A stretch of DNA of 64,000 nt from Flavobacterium hungaricum. GTDB lineage: Bacteria > Bacteroidota > Bacteroidia > Flavobacteriales > Flavobacteriaceae. The DNA is taken from contig NZ_PRDM01000002.1 of NCBI RefSeq assembly GCF_015182285.1, positions 868,001-932,000 on the forward strand. Direction: 5' to 3'. The notes below the pieces were generated by a model. The model worked only from the letters and a program-made list of their open reading frames with translations, ran no database searches and was not told the DNA's origin. Position 1 is the first letter of the stretch. Each line of letters opens with the position of its first letter. This document shows, in pieces, positions 62,413 to 64,000 of the stretch. Made by a program: the position numbers and the translations under genes.

Positions 62413-63147
62413 TTATTTTACCTGCGACACAGAGAATTCTAATTTTTCGCTCCATTCAATTCCTAGCGGCAATTCTTGTCGGCTGAATTCAATGTGTATT
62501 ACTCTTCGTCTTTCGTTATTTGTGGTTTTATTGGAGGCATGAAAAAGTAAAGGTTTCATGATCATGATACCGCCTTTTTCAACTTCGCAAATCGTTTCTT
62601 TTTCGTTTTCAAAATCAAGATTTTCAATTCGTAAAACCCCTTTTGAATGTGAATTGTTGATTACCTTTAAGGCGCCATTGTCTTTTGTTGTTTTATCAAT
62701 ATGAATTCTAATCGTAAAATTATTTTCTAAAATTTCTGTAGAAGGCTGAACTGCAAACTGATTTTGTTTTACAGTCCAATTATGAAAATCATTGATTTCA
62801 ATTTTCTTGTCAACAGAAATGGTTAAATCCTGATGATAAGCCACGAACCAATTTGATTTTTCAGGTTTATCAAAATAAATAGACTTCGTTATAAAAAAAC
62901 CTTCGCCAAAAGTCGATGTTATGATATGCTGTAAATTTTCATTAAAGATAAAAGGCAGCGTTTCAGGAATTTCTTTGTGAAATTGTCTGATTGCAAATAA
63001 ATCTTCAGACTTTCTGAAAGTGCTGTTTTCGGGATTATTGGCAGTTTTGTTTTCAATTAAAGAAATTATATTTTCAATTTCATTTTCTGTAAAAACATTA
63101 TTTATTATCGAAAAACCTTCCTTGTCGATCTCGCTTATATGCGCCAT
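62413..63147 (-). CDS. Phytanoyl-CoA dioxygenase (PhyH) family protein
   Basis: This 244-residue protein resembles non-heme Fe(II)/2-oxoglutarate oxygenases. The metal ligands fit YHQD (His and Asp of HxD, about residues 104-107) and the distal His in LFHASNK (about 205), with RRRVIHIEFS supplying the 2-oxoglutarate-binding Arg. The N-terminal DKEGFSIINNVFTENEIENI is typical. It is cytoplasmic. Its substrate is unknown. It reads toward the repeat/terminator region at 62257-62381. Confidence 0.85.
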   Translation of the reverse strand: MAHISEIDKEGFSIINNVFTENEIENIISLIENKTANNPENSTFRKSEDLFAIRQFHKEIPETLPFIFNENLQHIITSTFGEGFFITKSIYFDKPEKSNWFVAYHQDLTISVDKKIEINDFHNWTVKQNQFAVQPSTEILENNFTIRIHIDKTTKDNGALKVINNSHSKGVLRIENLDFENEKETICEVEKGGIMIMKPLLFHASNKTTNNERRRVIHIEFSRQELPLGIEWSEKLEFSVSQVK

Positions 63148-63175
63148 TGCAAATTAGTTTAAAGTATGAAAAGAA

Positions 63176-63217
63176 AAACCTTAGAACCTTAGTTTGTCAG
63201 AACCTCAGTGCCTTTAT
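63176..63217. repeat. Short CCTTAGAACC/AACCTCAGTGCC repeat
   Basis: AACCTTAGAACCTTAG, GTCAGAACCTCAG and a related unit recur in a 42-nt gap between the O-methyltransferase and PhyH genes. They are the complement of the GGTTCTGA/AAGGTTC words at 17446-17502. Confidence 0.5.
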
Positions 63218-63859
63218 CTAAAGTACCCTCGAAACCGTTAATCCATCACGAATAGGTAATAAAACCGTCTCCACTCTAGGATCATCTTTTAAGAGCTGAT
63301 TGTATTCTAAAAGGACTTTTGTACTTACGTCATTTGGATGCACCGGATCAAGAATTTTACCGCTCCACAAAACGTTGTCAGATAAAATAATACCGCCTTT
63401 ATTCATTTTAGGAACAATCATTTCCCAATAATTCAGATAATTTTCTTTATCAGCATCAATAAAAACCAAATCAAATTTTGCATCAAGATTAGGAATAATA
63501 TCGACAGCTTCACCCAAATGCTGAAAAATCTGTTTTCCCCAAGGAGAAGCATCAAAATATTTACGTTGAAAATCGACTAATTCTTCTTTAATATCGATAG
63601 TGTGGAGCTGACCGTTCTCCTGCATTCCTTCGCACAAGCATAAAGCTGCATAACCTGTATAAGTTCCGATTTCAAGAATATTAACCGGACGGATTAGTTT
63701 TGAGAGCATACTTAAAACACGGCCTTGAAAATGACCGCTCAGCATTCTTGGCAAAAGGATCTTTTGATAGGTTTCTTTGTTTAGTCTGGCAAGCAGTTCT
63801 GGTTCATTTTCAGAATGTTGTTCTATATAATCTTCTAATTCTTGAGAGATAAAATGCAT
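63218..63859 (-). CDS. SAM-dependent O-methyltransferase (CCoAOMT-like)
   Basis: This 213-residue class I methyltransferase has the SAM motif NILEIGTYTGYAALCL (about residues 60-75), HTIDIKEELVDF, FDLVFIDADKENYLNYW with the metal-binding Asp, and GGIILSDNVLWSG. This is the layout of the small-molecule O-methyltransferase family (PF01596). Substrate unknown. The ORF start 36 nt upstream is outside the family, so MHFISQELEDYIEQ is chosen. It precedes the PhyH gene on the same strand. Confidence 0.9.
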   Translation of the reverse strand: MHFISQELEDYIEQHSENEPELLARLNKETYQKILLPRMLSGHFQGRVLSMLSKLIRPVNILEIGTYTGYAALCLCEGMQENGQLHTIDIKEELVDFQRKYFDASPWGKQIFQHLGEAVDIIPNLDAKFDLVFIDADKENYLNYWEMIVPKMNKGGIILSDNVLWSGKILDPVHPNDVSTKVLLEYNQLLKDDPRVETVLLPIRDGLTVSRVL

Positions 63860-63918
63860 TTGTAGTATATTCAAATTTAGATCGCAAAAATACAAAAAAA
63901 AGAATCTAGATTTTGGAC

Positions 63919-63954
63919 ATAAAAAAAGCCATTCAAACTAGTGAATGGCTTTCG
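63919..63954 (-). terminator. Rho-independent terminator
   Basis: On the minus strand AAAGCCATTCA, a short loop and TGAATGGCTTTTTTT form a strong hairpin with a T run. It ends the transcript of the partial gene at the right edge. Confidence 0.85.
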
Positions 63955-63973
63955 GTTATTAGCTTTTAAATTG

Positions 63974-64000
63974 TTATTTTTTCAAAGCTTCATTTACTTC
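63974..64000 (-). CDS. C-terminal fragment of a gene beyond the window edge
   Basis: Eight codons plus stop (EVNEALKK) are open to the window edge on the minus strand and are followed 20 nt later by a terminator. The placement before a terminator supports a real gene end, but too little is visible for identification. Confidence 0.45.
   Translation of the reverse strand, partial: EVNEALKK

Overview
The window is a stretch of chromosome from a member of the Bacteroidota, most likely a Flavobacterium close to F. johnsoniae. It is AT-rich. Intergenic promoters match the Bacteroidota form (TANNTTTG at -7), and starts lack Shine-Dalgarno sequences. Marker families include a type IX secretion (T9SS) type B sorting domain, the T9SS plug protein, DUF5916, a folK-deoxynucleoside kinase fusion and an M1 peptidase preceded by DUF6702. 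No rRNA, prophage, CRISPR array or classical insertion sequence was seen. Most of the window is housekeeping core genome.

Layout. 1-7 kb: end of a folK-dNK fusion, a secreted C-type lectin/Ig-like adhesin, a TrmH-type methyltransferase, a DUF1573 protein and mutS. 7-16 kb: tRNA-Gly(GCC) and tRNA-Leu(TAA), a YegP-like protein, a repeat-rich small lipoprotein, the Kdo transferase waaA, a DegT aminotransferase and galE (cell-surface sugars), a DMT exporter, fabD, a DUF983 protein and an AraC regulator. 16-25 kb: YceI and pirin, then a glyoxylate-shunt locus (RamB/ScfR-like regulator divergent from malate synthase and isocitrate lyase, with a perfect palindrome between them), a Crp/Fnr regulator and purT. 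25-36 kb: small membrane proteins, a U32 peptidase, a DUF1593 hydrolase, a DUF2383 protein, a serine hydrolase, an aspartate aminotransferase, a fatty acid desaturase and rsmG. 37-49 kb: pruA, apaG, the T9SS plug protein, a SNF2 helicase, a methyltransferase, a GxxExxY protein, map, a DUF445 protein and gpmI. 49-64 kb: a DUF5916 outer-membrane protein, two L,D-transpeptidases that converge and overlap, a GNAT protein, two identical tRNA-Gly(TCC) genes, pepE, an operon of three paralogous secreted proteins plus DUF6702 and an M1 metallopeptidase, tatA with a PAP2 phosphatase, a PhyH oxygenase and an O-methyltransferase.

The least explained content lies between genes. Several families of inverted-repeat elements recur. 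One family (core GCCACGAATTCACGAATT) occurs as gene-free palindromes at three sites. Related arms flank a one-gene cassette at 44429-44927 that encodes a GxxExxY (predicted PD-(D/E)XK nuclease-fold) protein, lying between map and a methyltransferase gene. A GC-rich structured element at about 31204-31321, nested repeat islands at 26088-26445 and 47254-47536, and CCTCCAGC hairpins at 62257-62381 are further candidates. The paralog/M1 peptidase operon (56087-61122) is the best candidate for an undescribed protein system. Functions given for repeats and for the paralog operon are inference.
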